From contig OX388349.1 of NCBI GenBank assembly GCA_947579665.1, forward strand, positions 72,420,841-72,484,840: DNA of 64,000 bases. Reading direction: 5' to 3'. Each line of letters begins with the position of its first letter. Positions within the stretch are counted from its first letter, which is position 1. The notes under the pieces were generated by a model. That model ran no database searches. It worked only from the letters and a program-made list of their open reading frames with translations, and was not told where the DNA came from. Shown here one piece after another: positions 1 to 13,485 of this stretch. The DNA comes from Sympetrum striolatum (lineage: Eukaryota > Arthropoda > Insecta > Odonata > Libellulidae). A program made the position numbers and the translations under genes.

Positions 1-3000
1 AAACAGAAATAACGAATACGAGAAAGCAATGTTCAATGAATAAATAGTAATTGGTGACTAATTTACCAGAAAAAATATTAACATGTTATTCAAATTTTGA
101 TGGAATTCGATTTATGATTAAAATTAAAATATGGAGATTTTTGCGAGATTATTTCCGCAACTTTATAGTAGCGGAAAGAGAAAGAAGGAATATAGTCATA
201 AATTAATAATTTGAATAAAAACATGGCATAAATTCATATTCCTCACATAACAAATGAATGCACGCCTTAGGAGAGGAATTTAATTACGAAGCCTAAAAAA
301 GGTATGCACTATCATAAAATATGATTACCTGAGATAATTTCTCACATATTTCCACAATTAAATGTTTCCCTGGAATCTCTTTCCTGATTTTTCTGGAGCA
401 TCTAACGTTTGCATAATACTTCTGCCGTTGACGCTATGCTTTCATCACAAATATTTAAAAAATGTTGATCCTCATCCATGGATTATCCCTAAAGAATATG
501 TTATAATTAGGGGCTATCTAATGAAATTTTCCCCAACTTCATGTTTACCGACAAAACATCTAGAGGCAACCAATATTTGAACGAAATGTACTATACAAAA
601 CATAATTTCATCAATACTACCTACAGAGCAAATGCAGTAAAGTCAAGGGAATTATTAAATGTATCTAATTTGATTTTATCACAACGACTGGTAATCAAAT
701 TGAATTGTATTTTATTTCTGAGAGTTCATCCGTTGGATATAGGATAAACCTGTTAAGTTTTTCCCGTAGAAATAAGATATTTGATATTTCAACGCCTAAG
801 GCTATGGAATAGGCGTCACAAAAAACATTTCCATAATGATATTTTCGTAAGAACGTGTTCCAGGGAAAGAGTCATTAATTAAAAATACGTAACTCGGCAT
901 AAGCTATGGTGTAATAACACTGGAGTGCAAACACCCTCTGGAGGGACGTATGAAAGTAGATGAAGTTTCGCACAACAATTTTTCCAAGAAAAAAGCTGAG
1001 GAATTCGACGAAAATGAGGAATTTTTAAATTAAAACCTTGGAAGCAATATAACCTCGGTCCTAAGTTGCAGCGAGCGCCAAATAAAAAAGGTGCAATTTC
1101 TTCACGGATAACTTCTAGATTCCACGGAATGCATGATCTGTGAAAACTTGCAGTAATATATGTTGGATGGAAAAACTTCTCCTTTTCTTGGACTTAAACG
1201 TCAATCGATTCCGTAAATTCATTTGTATATTCTAATTTACTGAAAGATGACACAAAAATAATAAAGTAAGATATGAATTTACATAATGCTTATTTTATAT
1301 ATAATATTAATAAAGTTTAGTAAAAGAAAGTTTAGGCAAAGAGCTACCTCGAATTGCGGATCTTTAACATGATCGACATTGGAAAGAAATCCAAAGTAAG
1401 TCTTCATAAACTCCTTTAGGATGCAATAATTCAAAGAGAATCAGAACTTTGAAATCTGTAGTTACATGAATTAACCTAAAAAAGAAAATATTATTTTAAA
1501 ATATAAGTTAATTAGGTTATTACTTCTTTTTGTTAATTTGTAAAATACTCAGTGATTTAGTATATTTTTACCTTGATGAGATACGTAATAACATCAATTG
1601 CTTAGTTGGCAAAGATTTTTTTATTCTAACACTGACTGTAATTCGCCACTTAAGAAGTAGAATGAAATCACAGTACTTCAAATTTTTATCTTTGGCTATT
1701 TGATAATTGCTCGACTATGTCCAAAGGATATCGTTCCTAAGTTTCCGTAAAAAAAACAACGCAAATAAGTAGATTAGAATGACCTTTACAACGCTATAAC
1801 CCCAATTTGATAAAGTAGTTAAACATTTAGCAGTATATAAATTGATTTTTATTCAGAAGATACCCTAGATCAAAGTGACTTTGCTAAATTGATTCCAGAG
1901 ACATTTACTCGAATCGTCCATCTTTGAAAACAGGGATAAATTACGGAATTGTTTATAAAAACAGAAACAAAGAGGGCTCGGTCACGAAAGGTACGTCAGG
2001 TATAAAGTCAAAGGAAAAACACGACAGAACTGCAGCCGAATGATCAGCAAAAACGAAAAAAACTGGAAAAGAGTCGGGATAGACTTGTGGCCACTTGTTG
2101 CCTTCAAGTTGCACGTGTCTTCGCATTATCCTCCCTTCTTTTCCCCCAATAACTCCCGTATCCTCCACGTAGATGGCACTTAAAACCCCCGCATTTAATC
2201 CGCACCGAAACTTTCACATCGACCGTAAAAGTACGGGCGTGTGTCCCCCAACAGAGTGCCTACCGGCGAACCCTCCCTAATCACTCCATCTCCGCATAAG
2301 CCTCGAGGATTATGCGCCGAGAAAAGGAACGAAAGCGGGGTTGTTGCACCGAGGGGATCGCTTTTAGACTCTCACAGGTTGCGTAACGCGGGAAAACGTT
2401 TTCAGTGTCCTTCTGAGTGACGGCTCGAGAAGGACCTTCTGATGAAGGGTCGCTTACGGGGGAGGGCTTCTAAATAATTCATGTCCGAGCTATATCATTG
2501 GACTCGCGTCTGGATTTCCTTGATGATGCGCACAGCCACGAATTAGGAGAACGATAATAGCCTGAGATTGCATGCGTCTCGACAAAGCCTTTGATTTGAA
2601 AAACGCTAGCGAGAACCAGCTGTGCGTGGGATAAGCACTCGATTCAAGCGTAGAGATAAATACGACTGGGTTGCACCTAGGGATTGTAAAACGTCACTCT
2701 TCTTCGAGTTATATTTTCATTAATACAACTTATATCTTAATATTTGGTCGATAATTAGATTAGTTAACTACCAGAACATCCTTAAATTAAAATACCTCCG
2801 AATCTTTTCAGTCATCTATAATAAATTAACAAACAACATTTTAAATATAATAAGAAAAAATACATAGTTCCAGATAGTCAACTTCGTTGATATTTAGAGG
2901 GGAAATATTATAAAGATTGTAACGATGTGTTCTAAAATTAAAACGTTGGCAGAATACCTAAAATGCATTGCTTTTTGAGAAATTATTCATAACAATGAAC

Positions 3001-6000
3001 AAAAACGAAGACGCTGCGTTTTGGTCAAACGATATGTAATATTGTTATCATATCTATGTTTTGAACACTATCAAAATTGGGCAGGAATGCCACGAAAATA
3101 TTGTGAGTCATACACGCATTTGGAATTCTATGGATGGAAATACATCCGTGAATCCTGTTTAATCCTTAAATTTTCAACCGAGATTGAGTTGAATGCATAG
3201 CTCACGGGAGGAATCAATAAGCACGAGTTTGCGTAAGTGCACATCGCCTCGCCAGTATAATGCTACTTCATCAGCCAACGAGAAGTAAATACATCAGAAG
3301 CACATTTCCCTTTCGTCGAAGAAGCAACTTTGTTACTCTGCCAGCACATTAAGGAAAGCAAACTGTTCTCAAGATTACTTCGACCACCCAACGTCCTTTC
3401 GAATATATCTACGAAAGAGAAATACGTTACAGGAGAAAGAAAACAACATTGAAAATATAGAACGAAAAACGATACGGCGGAATGTGGCTACACCTCTGAT
3501 AAAGTTTATGAGTCGGAAAGAAAATTAACGGCACATATAGATTAGTCTCCGGATTCTTGACGAACAAACAAATTATTTTGTAATTTCCATCATCGCTAGT
3601 CTTATAGATAAGGAAATAAAATGCATCAAAATCGGGCTCCTGACTAAGAGATAAAAGAATAAATTCAAGCACCAATGACGACAAATTATCCATCTGGACC
3701 TTTGGCCCTTCAATCGCATCTATTTTGCAAGAAGGTATACTATTATACATCATTTATATCCCTCAAAATCCAAACATATTCTTTAAAATCAATACTTGCA
3801 TTATTTATTTTGCATTTTCTTTGGAATGCTTTCAAAAATTACATTTCTTCTTGTGCCCTCTGAACTTTGAATTTAATACTAAAGCGCATTTACTTCTATT
3901 TATAAATCCTTCAAAGAAACTCCATCTATCTTCATTAAATAAAACACAGATCTCCAAGTATTGGGAACGCGTCACGAAGAATTTATCATCTGATGAATTG
4001 ACAATGCCATATAAAATGTTCAAGCGGATTTATCATCATCCCATATCGTGAAATCCATACGATTAGTATAATATAAAAGGGAATTAGATCCCTTAAAAAC
4101 TTCATCCGAGAATCTCGAGGCATTATTTGACGTCGTGAAAAATTAGAGAGGATTTTAAAGCCCGTTTTCCATTAGCAATTAGAGGATGTTGGAGAAAAAG
4201 AACGAACGGGAGCGCCTTGCAAAACAGGTTGCAGGAAGGGTAATTGCTTTAGTTCTCTCGGATGAGAGGGGAGGAAAGAGATAAAACATCGAAGATCGAG
4301 AGGCAGATATTCCATCCTGTGCACCGAATGAATCACAGAAAACCAATCACTAGGGCCAAAAATGGAAATAGGAGAGAGACGAGAAAATGGTAAAAGCAAA
4401 GGCAGGACAAAAAGACTGATGAAACTTTCGAGGTTTAATTAAGGAAAACGAAGCTGACTTTATACAAAGGAGATAAACTAATAAGAATATTCGATAGAAG
4501 TTGATTTTCTAGATAATAGAGTTTTACAGCCCCCTATCATGACGAAGAAACAATCAAATTTAAAAAATATTTCATGAATAAACTTTATCATCTCCCCACT
4601 TCTTATATCTATCCATTAAACTAAAATTGGATTCTATTTCGTTTTTAATGCGCGCAAAGCCTAACTATTTATGTAAAATATTAACCCTGTTCCTTCACTC
4701 GAGAGATGAATAAAATTATACCTAGCGTCAAAGGTTAGGAGGTGAGAGCTCATTTTACCACACTTATAGAATATAGAATAGAACACCAACCTTTTGACGT
4801 TTTCGATACGATGGAGCAAGAGTAATACTACCTTTACAACTAAAGCTTTACAATCATTATTAGACTGTAAATCTAATTATTAGAGATACAATAATTAGAG
4901 GAAATTTGTAAGGTTAAATAAAATCTCAAACGGATTGTCCGGCTTAAAAATATGTATCACAACAACAAATATATACAAAGAGTCCGTTTAATAAAGCGAT
5001 AGATTGCGATATATTCCATCAAACTTTTATATAATGAACACCAGTTTCGTAGCAACGGATTACAGACACAGCGGAATAAACGAAAAATATTCTAAAATCC
5101 CGCAAGGTTAATGGTAACCATGAAAACTCTTCAAATCCCGTACCGGAGGCGCGTCATACGTACACCGCATCACGCTGAACACATGCGAGCGTTGATGTCT
5201 CCAAGAATAACGAATTCGAAAAAAAAGCGCATAACCTTGTACGGGTTGAATCAATAGATCACGAACATTATTCTGATTATAAGCGTCATTTAATTCACAG
5301 GGTCACCTAGGTACAAACCATTGTAGGTATTTTAATCCTGAAAATCGGAGAAGACGGCAATGAAATTACCGCAAGAAGGCGTCGAATGCTTTTATCTCGG
5401 TTTCCCTTCTTTTCAACCGCGAGAACAAAAGCGAGCATAAAATCTTATTCTTCTCGCAGACAATGGATAGAGGGAAAGCGATAAAGGCGCCCTTATGAAA
5501 GCAAACTAGGCAGGATCATGCATATGCAGTGATTACGTAATCTCTTCTCTGAGAATCCCTTTCGGTCCTGTCTCGATAAAGCTTGATGGGGTGACGAAAA
5601 CTGCTTATATAGCACACCGGAGATCGATTTCGACTATTCTAAACGAAACCCACGCGAGCGACCCTTTCTCAGATTTTTTCAACTAACTCACGGAAAAAAT
5701 TCACAATACATAAATAACTATATTTCAATTTCGCTGAAAAGTTTGATTATTCGGGATTGAAGTTCAGCTTCGATGTTAAATCTCTCGAAATATGCAAATC
5801 ACAATCAAATTTTAAATTTGAATTCGTATTTACCGCAAGCTCATATCGAAACAATTTCTTAGCTATATACATTGGGATGTAATAATTTTCTAAACGTAAA
5901 ACAAAAGGTTTTTTGAAAATCATCGAAGTAAATATTCCTGTAATTGAACGATAGGTAAGAGTTACCTGAAAAATTAACCTCCGATATTTTTTACAAAATA

Positions 6001-7840
6001 GCCGTAATTAATGAACTTCGTTTCCCATGAGAAAAATAGGTACTTGTCACTAAATCATCGTAAAAACCCATTAAAGAGAATTACAAAAAATAACTACGTG
6101 CACTTATTTTCAATTGGTACATATATTTGCTTGTATACATTCTATTTCACTGCTATTCGACCTTATTTACTTCTGCAGACCAATTTATAAAACTCTGGGA
6201 TCAACATGAAGTCCCGCTTCTTTAATCATTGTCTTAGAACTTATATTTATACATTAATATCTTATATTCCTGATACGAATTCAAAAACCTTTTCAATTGA
6301 TGATCATAGGATCAAAAGGACACTACCGGAGAATTCTTTAGAACTATCAAACTTAAATTACACCGAGATAACCGCAGAGTAAAGCCCCATCAGAGGCTTG
6401 CAGACCACCGCCCGCGAGTCTCTGCGACAACTAATATTCTATATTTTCTAATGAATTGAAAAATGCATCCTCTCTGACTATACATTCAATAGAATAAAAA
6501 TATATAACTAACTAAAATCATTCTCCAGAGGAGATGCATATACGTAAAGAAAGAAAGCTATGCTTACGATAGAAATGCTCTGTGTGTGTAACGTCGATTC
6601 AATCGCTGATATTTTGAAATCAATCTCCTTGCTACTCACGGGGTAATTTTCATGAGCGTAGCACATAATTCCAACCTCGACTTTTTCATCTCAATTTTGT
6701 AACTCACGGGTAGCGAAACCTCGTGTGGAATGGCATGATTTGAAAAAATGACGCGAATTGGACGGCATCGGTGACCTCACCTCTTTGGTTCTCGCGCAAA
6801 AATCGACCGCAATGCAGAAGAAAGTCCCTTGGAATATTTATGCCCCTCAGACAGTTGCAGCACGCGCCGCGACCACAAACAAAACGGCGAAAAAAGTATT
6901 CTGACAATGCAGCGGGGGCAGTATAATGGAAAGTGCATACACCAGAGATTAAAATCCTAAGCGATAGAAAAACATGACTTATAGAAAAAACAAGCGGAGG
7001 ATAAAAATAACAAGTTTTTACATTATCTAGATGAATATAACATAAGTAGAATTAAAGATTGGAGCAACTCGAATGATAGAGAAAAAAATTAGGAAAACTT
7101 GTTAACCGACGCAAAATGGACGATAAAATTTAGCTACTTTCATGATTTTTGTGTTTAGAATACTAAAAGATAGAGTAACAATTAGAATAATTTTAAAGAA
7201 CTTTTTCACTTCGTTGCTTCAATAATTTTCTGACTCATTTAATGATGTTTATCATAGTTAGTAGAGAGAGTGAATGTGGTTTTTGGATTAAATTTCATGA
7301 CCGATAGCCCTGCATCCTGCAAACCATAATTGGAAATATTAGTCTTCCACAAGGATCGAAACAAGGATCAACTCCACCCTAAGCAGACGCAACACAAATT
7401 CTAGTAATGCGGAGCCTAAATTAGAAGAAATTAACGGAGAAATGTTGTTCATGGAAATTATACATAATTGTTTTTACGCTTGCGAATGCAATGATAACAA
7501 CAGAATAATTTAAAGTGAAACCTAAGATAATGAATAATCTGGTGAGAGAAATCTGAATTCTCAGAAATGATCGATTAATAACAATAAAACATCCTGAAAT
7601 TTTTTTCATACATTTTCAGTTTCATAGTTTCATACAGCTCCATGGCTAAATATTAGGAAATGTTTACCTAAAACGTAGCTAAATTACGTGTGTAATATCA
7701 TCAGAAGCTGTAACATTCTCAAAATAATTCAAGGGAGCTAATGATGAAGTAAATATCTTATTGGTACATTAATTTTTCATCTTTTGACTAGATACTCAAC
7801 TATAGTGAACACACAACAACGACGTTAAATTCCAATTATT
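1..7840. other. AT-rich non-coding stretch, nothing recognisable
   Basis: I see no gene, RNA gene or transposon end here. Open frames are short, and several overlap on both strands (for example around 3.4-4.0 kb), as expected by chance in AT-rich DNA. A moderately GC- and CpG-richer patch lies at about 2160-2480 and another at 5100-5660. Neither contains a frame or motif I can interpret. The interval could be intergenic or intronic. Confidence 0.6.
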
Positions 7841-7849
7841 CCATACACT

Positions 7850-8480
7850 TATCTCTTGGGGTTGACGAAATATCCGACGGAAATAATAACCGCAAACGTA
7901 TCGCACATTCGGAGCCCTCGTACGGAGATTACCGTAATCCTCGCCGACAAACCCTCGGATCGCATTCGAACCGTCGCTCAATCACGAAATCGATACCGAT
8001 TTTCTTCCCGTGTTTCCTAAGCCGGCGCACGCCGCAGTCGTGACTTTAGCCTACCTCCACACACGGCCACGCAGCCCACCCTTAAAACCAGACAATAGAG
8101 GCGCCACCTCCCACTGGTACCTCATTCATGACCAACCCCATCGCCTTGCAGACGCCAGACCGATGCAGCCACCTTTTTCCGGCCACTCCGCGAACACGCC
8201 CAGTCTACGTGAGGGGGGAGAGAAAGAGAGAAGAAAGATAGGTCGGTGGGTGAGATGGAAACAGCGGGGAGAGAGTGGTCGGTGATGACTGTTGGGGAGA
8301 CTTGGCAGCGTCGGGCACTGCTTCACCTTTACAGTTTACCTGGAAAACAGGTTTGGTGATGTGAGAGGCGGGTTCACCGGGAGGGGAGGAGTCCTAATGG
8401 TCGGCGACGGATGGAGTAGAAGCATCTCAAAAGCTTGGGGCAGATGCGCAGAAACGCTTCCCTTAAAATACACGTTCCAC
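7850..8480. other. GC/CpG-rich island with purine-rich (GAGA-like) block
   Basis: Base composition changes sharply from the AT-rich flanks to CpG-containing, GC-rich sequence. A GAGA-type purine run lies at about 8212-8280. Frames of 61 to 120 codons are open on both strands at once, so they probably reflect composition rather than coding. A CTCF-like word sits inside at 8096-8117. Islands like this can be promoters or enhancers in arthropods, but no TATA/initiator pair or exon could be assigned. Confidence 0.4.
8096..8117 (-). promoter_or_regulatory. candidate CTCF-type insulator site
   Basis: The minus strand contains AGGTGGCGCC, close to the core recognised by insect CTCF, and the site lies in a GC-rich island. 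This is a motif match made by eye in 64 kb, so chance is a real alternative. No flanking gene boundary is available as support. Confidence 0.2.
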
Positions 8481-8489
8481 TTTGCACCT

Positions 8490-9480
8490 CTTTCTGCCGT
8501 GAGATTTAACAGCGACGTTATGAAGACGGGAAGAAAGAGGATGTTAAACCTTCTTCGGTTTCCAATGCGACTTGCAGCGCCGTATGAAAGTCCTTCTCGG
8601 AATGAAATGGCAGTGTTTGCGAATGACTTCCGAGGTGGATGTAAATTGGCATGATCCACAGTGGAAATACACAATTACCATACGGTCAATGCGACGCTAC
8701 GGGAGTGTATTAACACGGAAGTTCCTCAATGAAACGAAAAGCGTCCGCCGAAATCGCGGTATTCGGATGCGAAATTCCAAAATGAATCATGATTCTAGTA
8801 GCGCACTTCCAAAATTCAGTTGACATAATACCAAAAGACATGGAGCACCTCAAGTGAAAACAATCAGAACTAATATTCTGATTTCCAGTTATCTCCTATA
8901 AGTCCCTACATGATTACTAACGAATATTCCCTCATCCTAAACCAATACTATAAGAAAATGATATTCCATGTTGAAAACTCGTTACAACACTGAAATTGCC
9001 GGTAAATAATGACTGAAAGTCAATCCTTGCTTCAGCTGGAAGACAAGTTCAAGGTACTACGCCCCTTGCCACATCCGGTAGCCATAACTAAGCAGTAACG
9101 GAGGTTTCCTATCACAATTTCCGTGACGAAGGCACCAACAGCATGTCGCACTAAACGCGTTAATACCGGCTATGACGTAGATTTGTTTCATTACAAGATT
9201 GCCTTGGCAGGCTTCGGGAATCGCAATTTCTTTCCTATTGAAAATATATACGCTTCCTACATGGACTAAGAGACATGGTTGATCACACAGAGATTACCTC
9301 CTCTCTTCTGATAACTAATAAATATTCAAATAAAAGACGAGGTAAGCGTATATATAATTTAAATTGTAATATTATTTATTACAATAACTGCGGTAGCACT
9401 AAAATAAAGGGGTGATCGAGTCAGAAAATGGCGGAAAATAATATTCACATGCATTTTTCTTAAACTTTTATATTTTTAAT
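8490..9480. other. non-coding, nothing recognised
   Basis: Mixed-composition sequence without repeats or motifs that I recognise. A slightly GC-richer patch near 9040-9230 may be an old repeat, but I could not match it to any family. Confidence 0.5.
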
Positions 9481-9492
9481 TAAATTAATTTC

Positions 9493-9519
9493 GAGCAAGT
9501 CATGCTTGCTCAAGCAAGC
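9493..9519. repeat. overlapping alternative hairpins
   Basis: Two mutually exclusive stems share the same bases. One is a 7-bp stem, 9493-9499 with 9505-9511 (GAGCAAG/CTTGCTC). The other is a 6-bp stem, 9504-9509 with 9514-9519 (GCTTGC/GCAAGC). It is embedded in AT-rich DNA. No function is implied; it may be a remnant of a small palindromic insertion. Confidence 0.45.
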
Positions 9520-11548
9520 TATTAGTGAATAATCTGATGTAAAATTCAATTATATTTTCCTGTGTTTTCTCGAATAACGCATGTAAATATCGCATAGAGA
9601 GATGAATTGGTCTTTGACTATATTAATCCTTTAGCTATATTACAAAAGTGAAAGGCATAGACAAGGGAAATCTACGACAAGTGGATGCTGGTCAACAGTG
9701 AAAGAAAGCGAAAAGAAAATTTAGTGCAATCTGCTCTGGTAGAACGCCCCCTTTATCTCTGTAAGTGAACTTCCATGAGGTTCATTGCTTCTCGCTTCGT
9801 CCGAATACGACTGTAAGACAAATGGTAAAATAAAATGATGACTCCAGCGTACGCCTGGGAGTTCACACCATAAAAAGGGAAATAATACATCTTCATGGAT
9901 CGATCGACTCTCACGACTTGAATTCAAGCAAGATGTATGGAAAACCATTCAATAAAAGAGAAGAACGGAAGTGAGCCTTTTGCATGTTCATGAATACTGA
10001 TTATCGAATCTAATTGTTAAGAGTATTGACTGAAAATATATAATATTTAAAAACTGTAAGCACTTTTGGAATTAAGTCAGAAAATAGGAATCCACATTAC
10101 AACACGAAGAAAATAGTATAGTTGGCTTTGATTCTTTCACCTTTTCATAGTTATTTCAGAAAAGCGAAAAATGATATATAGAGGATTACCAACTGAAGCT
10201 AAAGATTCCTTATACAATTATACTAGATATACAAGTTGAATGTATGATAGCTGAAAGCTGCCAGTGACATAGGAAAAAGGATTTTACACAAAGAACCAAA
10301 AACTCGATAAAATGTCCTTCCTCGGATTCTAACAGGTCTTGATAAAGAAAAAGTTTAAAAAGGCAACTTTTAGAATATAGTTAATAGGTAGTGGATATGC
10401 AACCTATCTAAAGAAAAGTATACGCAATCTATGTAAAGGAAAACTTTTTGGGAAGGTCGAAACAAAACAAACTGTAATCAGAAATTCCAATTTACACATT
10501 TACCATGTGAGCGAAAACCTGACCCGAAAACGAAAATTCAAAACATTAACTTTAATTCAGTGAGAAAGAGTGTAAGTACTTCGATGGGTAAAGGTTTTCA
10601 AAAAATTAAATTTCCAGTAAAGATCCTTCTATGAAAGCGGAGATCAAATCATACCTTTCAAACGTCAAGCAATGTTACACTGAGCCGAAACCCGATCAAT
10701 ATAGTTATTGGGATAACCTCCTTTATGAGTATAGTTCCCTTGTAGAATAAAATATATAATTATTACCCATTAATTCAGATCGATTCTTAATAAAAACAAA
10801 GGGAATATCACGTAGACACCTTCATGTACAGAATCTTCCGTTTCTGAGGCTTCTGACAATACACGACTCACGCACGTGAAATATACTAGAAGAAGACACC
10901 ACTCGTCACTCGTCTAACCAGTATAACATGAATCCGCAGGAAAGAGATCGGGGTCGAGAGGAAAACTCCGCCTTAAACTGGTCGAGAGATAAAAGAAAGT
11001 CATTAAAAATATTAGTGGCAATTAAATTACGGAGCAGAGAAAGGAATGGAGCGTATTTCGAAAAATCTGAGAGGGCTTTTTAAAGGTCACTAAAGCAGAA
11101 AAACTTACAAATATGCAATTATGTGCGTGTGAGAGGCAAAGGAAGAACTTCCCTCTTGTGTACCTTTCACTAAACAAGGACAACCTTCGTGAGAAGGAGA
11201 ACTGCAAAAAAACGAACCGAGAAGTAAGATATTGCAAATTGTCCTCTTTGCAATCGGTGAACATTACCGAAGGGATTTCGCGTATCTACTTTCGCACGAT
11301 GCAGATCGACGATACGTTAAAACACGTCAAACGACTCAAAACCTTCAACACCAATGGAAAACAACGAATTCTGCAATGTGCCACAATAACATAATGTAGA
11401 AACACACATTTGTCTGACTTTCTGCTGAGTGCTGACTAAAGAAATTGAAAAGATAATTAAAAGATGAGAAATAGAAATTATAAAGGATAAAGCGTACATA
11501 AAAATAGATTCCATCAATGGATTGAATAAATTAAATTGCATTTCCACA
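9520..11548. other. AT-rich non-coding, nothing recognised
   Basis: The sequence is purine-biased on the plus strand in places (about 10.2-10.7 kb and 11.0-11.4 kb). The open frames in both directions at 11.0-11.4 kb have no recognisable protein features. No transposon ends were seen. Confidence 0.5.
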
Positions 11549-11588
11549 CTGAAAGATAAAAACTGACGCTGAAAGATAAAAACTGACA
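11549..11588. repeat. 20-bp tandem duplication
   Basis: Copies at 11549-11568 and 11569-11588 share 19 of 20 bases and differ only at the last one. A shorter echo of the motif (GCTGACGCTT) follows at about 11594-11603. Only two full copies exist, so this is a local duplication rather than a satellite. Confidence 0.85.
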
Positions 11589-11603
11589 TAAGAGCTGACG
11601 CTT

Positions 11604-13464
11604 AAAAACAAAAAAAATATTGAAAAAATGATTAAATGTGAAAAATACGTCTTTCAATCACGACTCATTAATGGTTTTATATATGTATTCATTCCTATAT
11701 AAATATGATCATGCTGACAACAAACTCGAGCCCATTTTTAACGCAGGGTATAATACTAGTAGACCAATAACATTACATTTTATGATGCAAATATCTTATA
11801 AGACTGGTACAGAAATGTTAAGTGCTTTGCATTCAATATACAATTCATTTTATGATACACCCATTACATTCAAACACCACAAGGAATAACCTATAAGCAC
11901 AAAAACTAGAACTATTCTTTTTTGTCGTTATGTAAGATAACTAATTCCATGAAACCCACAAATATTCCGTTATACGATCGACTTTTAATCCACAACTTAT
12001 ACATTTTCACTTAAATTATAACAAAAAATACAAATTTTAGCGCAAACAATGTTTTAAAGCTTACAGCAAATGGTATCTAATTAACTGATACGATCAAATC
12101 ATTATTGCTGCCATATGAGTAATCATCCGCGAACCCTAATTGAAAATTAAACGTCCGTACTTTCATTTCTTGAGTGATACATATTCCCAGTCCTGCTTTC
12201 AAAAAAGCACGGCTCAAAGCCAAAAGGAGAATAACATATGAAAAAGTTAATCCCGCATCTCTTATCGTAGGCGCAGCGTTAAGAATACGATGATGAATGG
12301 CCCGTTTTATCTAACTCCGATCTGAGGCACTAATGTCTAGCAATTTACACTTCTGTTCGTAATCACAACGAGACCATCAATTTATAGACTGCGCTTCGAA
12401 TAATAGGCCGAGAATCACAAACTTTCTCGAGCTTCCGAGCGTGAACTTGAAAAAATGGACCCTTTCCTCAGGCTACTTTCCCAAAGGCCTCCATTAAACG
12501 ACAATCATGCCCTCTGCAGGGGGTTCCAAAAGCAATTTCCTGTACGCGAAACACTTTCTCGCGAAAAAGGAACCGCTGTGCGGATTTAATTTATAAAAGC
12601 AGGGCTGGTGGAGATAACGCACGCAATGCTGCGAGAAGGGTTCGGCAAAAACGTAGAGAAAAATGATTGCGGAATATGAGTATTCCTGAATGGAAAATTC
12701 CCAATGCGATTCTCGAAGATGAAGAGGGGAAATCGTCCAAACCTGAAATGGATTGAGACGAGAGAGGGTTAATGAGAGGCTTCGACGATATAAATTAACT
12801 ACACCTATAATTTTACCGGTCGCGGTTTCCGCATCTGGCAAATTTGTCAAGGGAAAGACCGCAAACGCGGCCAAGGTAACCATATAGCAAGCATTCCAAG
12901 TCGGCTGCAGTAATTCTTCCGAGATAAGGCGAGCATGTGATCTTGAAATTACTCGTCTCAGAAAAGGTCATTCTTCAAGCTCATATAGTTTCCTATCACT
13001 CCAGTACCGGGGCCAATAAATGTAACGTATAGAGAAATAATCTACAAACTATTCAGGGGCGACTTACAGCAGAGACCCTCCGCGCAAGAGCAACCTTTAC
13101 AAGGAGATTATTCACCTTAAAAAGGAAAAAGGTACTTCTTGGGCCTAGTTGGGTTCTCAGCTAGCACCTAGTACGTCTTACGGTAAATCGGTCCCTGATT
13201 GCATAACAGCAATAGCTGTGACTGTGTAGAAAGGTACCTCTACTCACGGACAGCCAAAAAACAACAAAAAAACATTCACACCCTCCAATAACAAAATAAA
13301 ATGAATCCCATGATGTTGATATCTACATGGAAATGTAGATGTCGAATACTTTCTCAACGCTCTTTCCTTTCCTTAAAATATCTTCACGCCCTTCAATCAC
13401 TTAATTTTATAATTGATAAGTTACTTCGATTAAATTATATTACAGTCGAATGAGCGAAATAATA
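11604..13464. other. AT-rich non-coding with two anonymous GC-richer patches
   Basis: The patch at 12480-12890 contains a 129-codon minus-strand frame with no domain or signal I recognise. The patch at 13040-13260 has the look of an old interspersed repeat (distinctive non-simple sequence between AT-rich flanks), but I find no terminal repeats, box motifs or tail. Confidence 0.45.
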
Positions 13465-13485
13465 CTTAACTTCCATGAAGTTAAG
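13465..13485. repeat. small perfect hairpin
   Basis: A 9-bp perfect stem (13465-13473 with 13477-13485; CTTAACTTC/GAAGTTAAG) has a 3-base loop and is followed by two further TTAAG words. It is likely a chance or mutational palindrome in AT-rich DNA. Confidence 0.6.

Noticed and set aside
3427..4051. Overlapping 108-codon frames on opposite strands
   Set aside because: AT-rich, hydrophobic low-complexity translations without domain features; both strands are open together.
12494..12883. 129-codon minus-strand frame as a possible gene
   Set aside because: No recognisable motif, signal or splice context; isolated in non-coding DNA.
13040..13260. Possible interspersed repeat
   Set aside because: Looks non-simple and distinct from its flanks, but no terminal repeats, box motifs, tail or second copy in the window.
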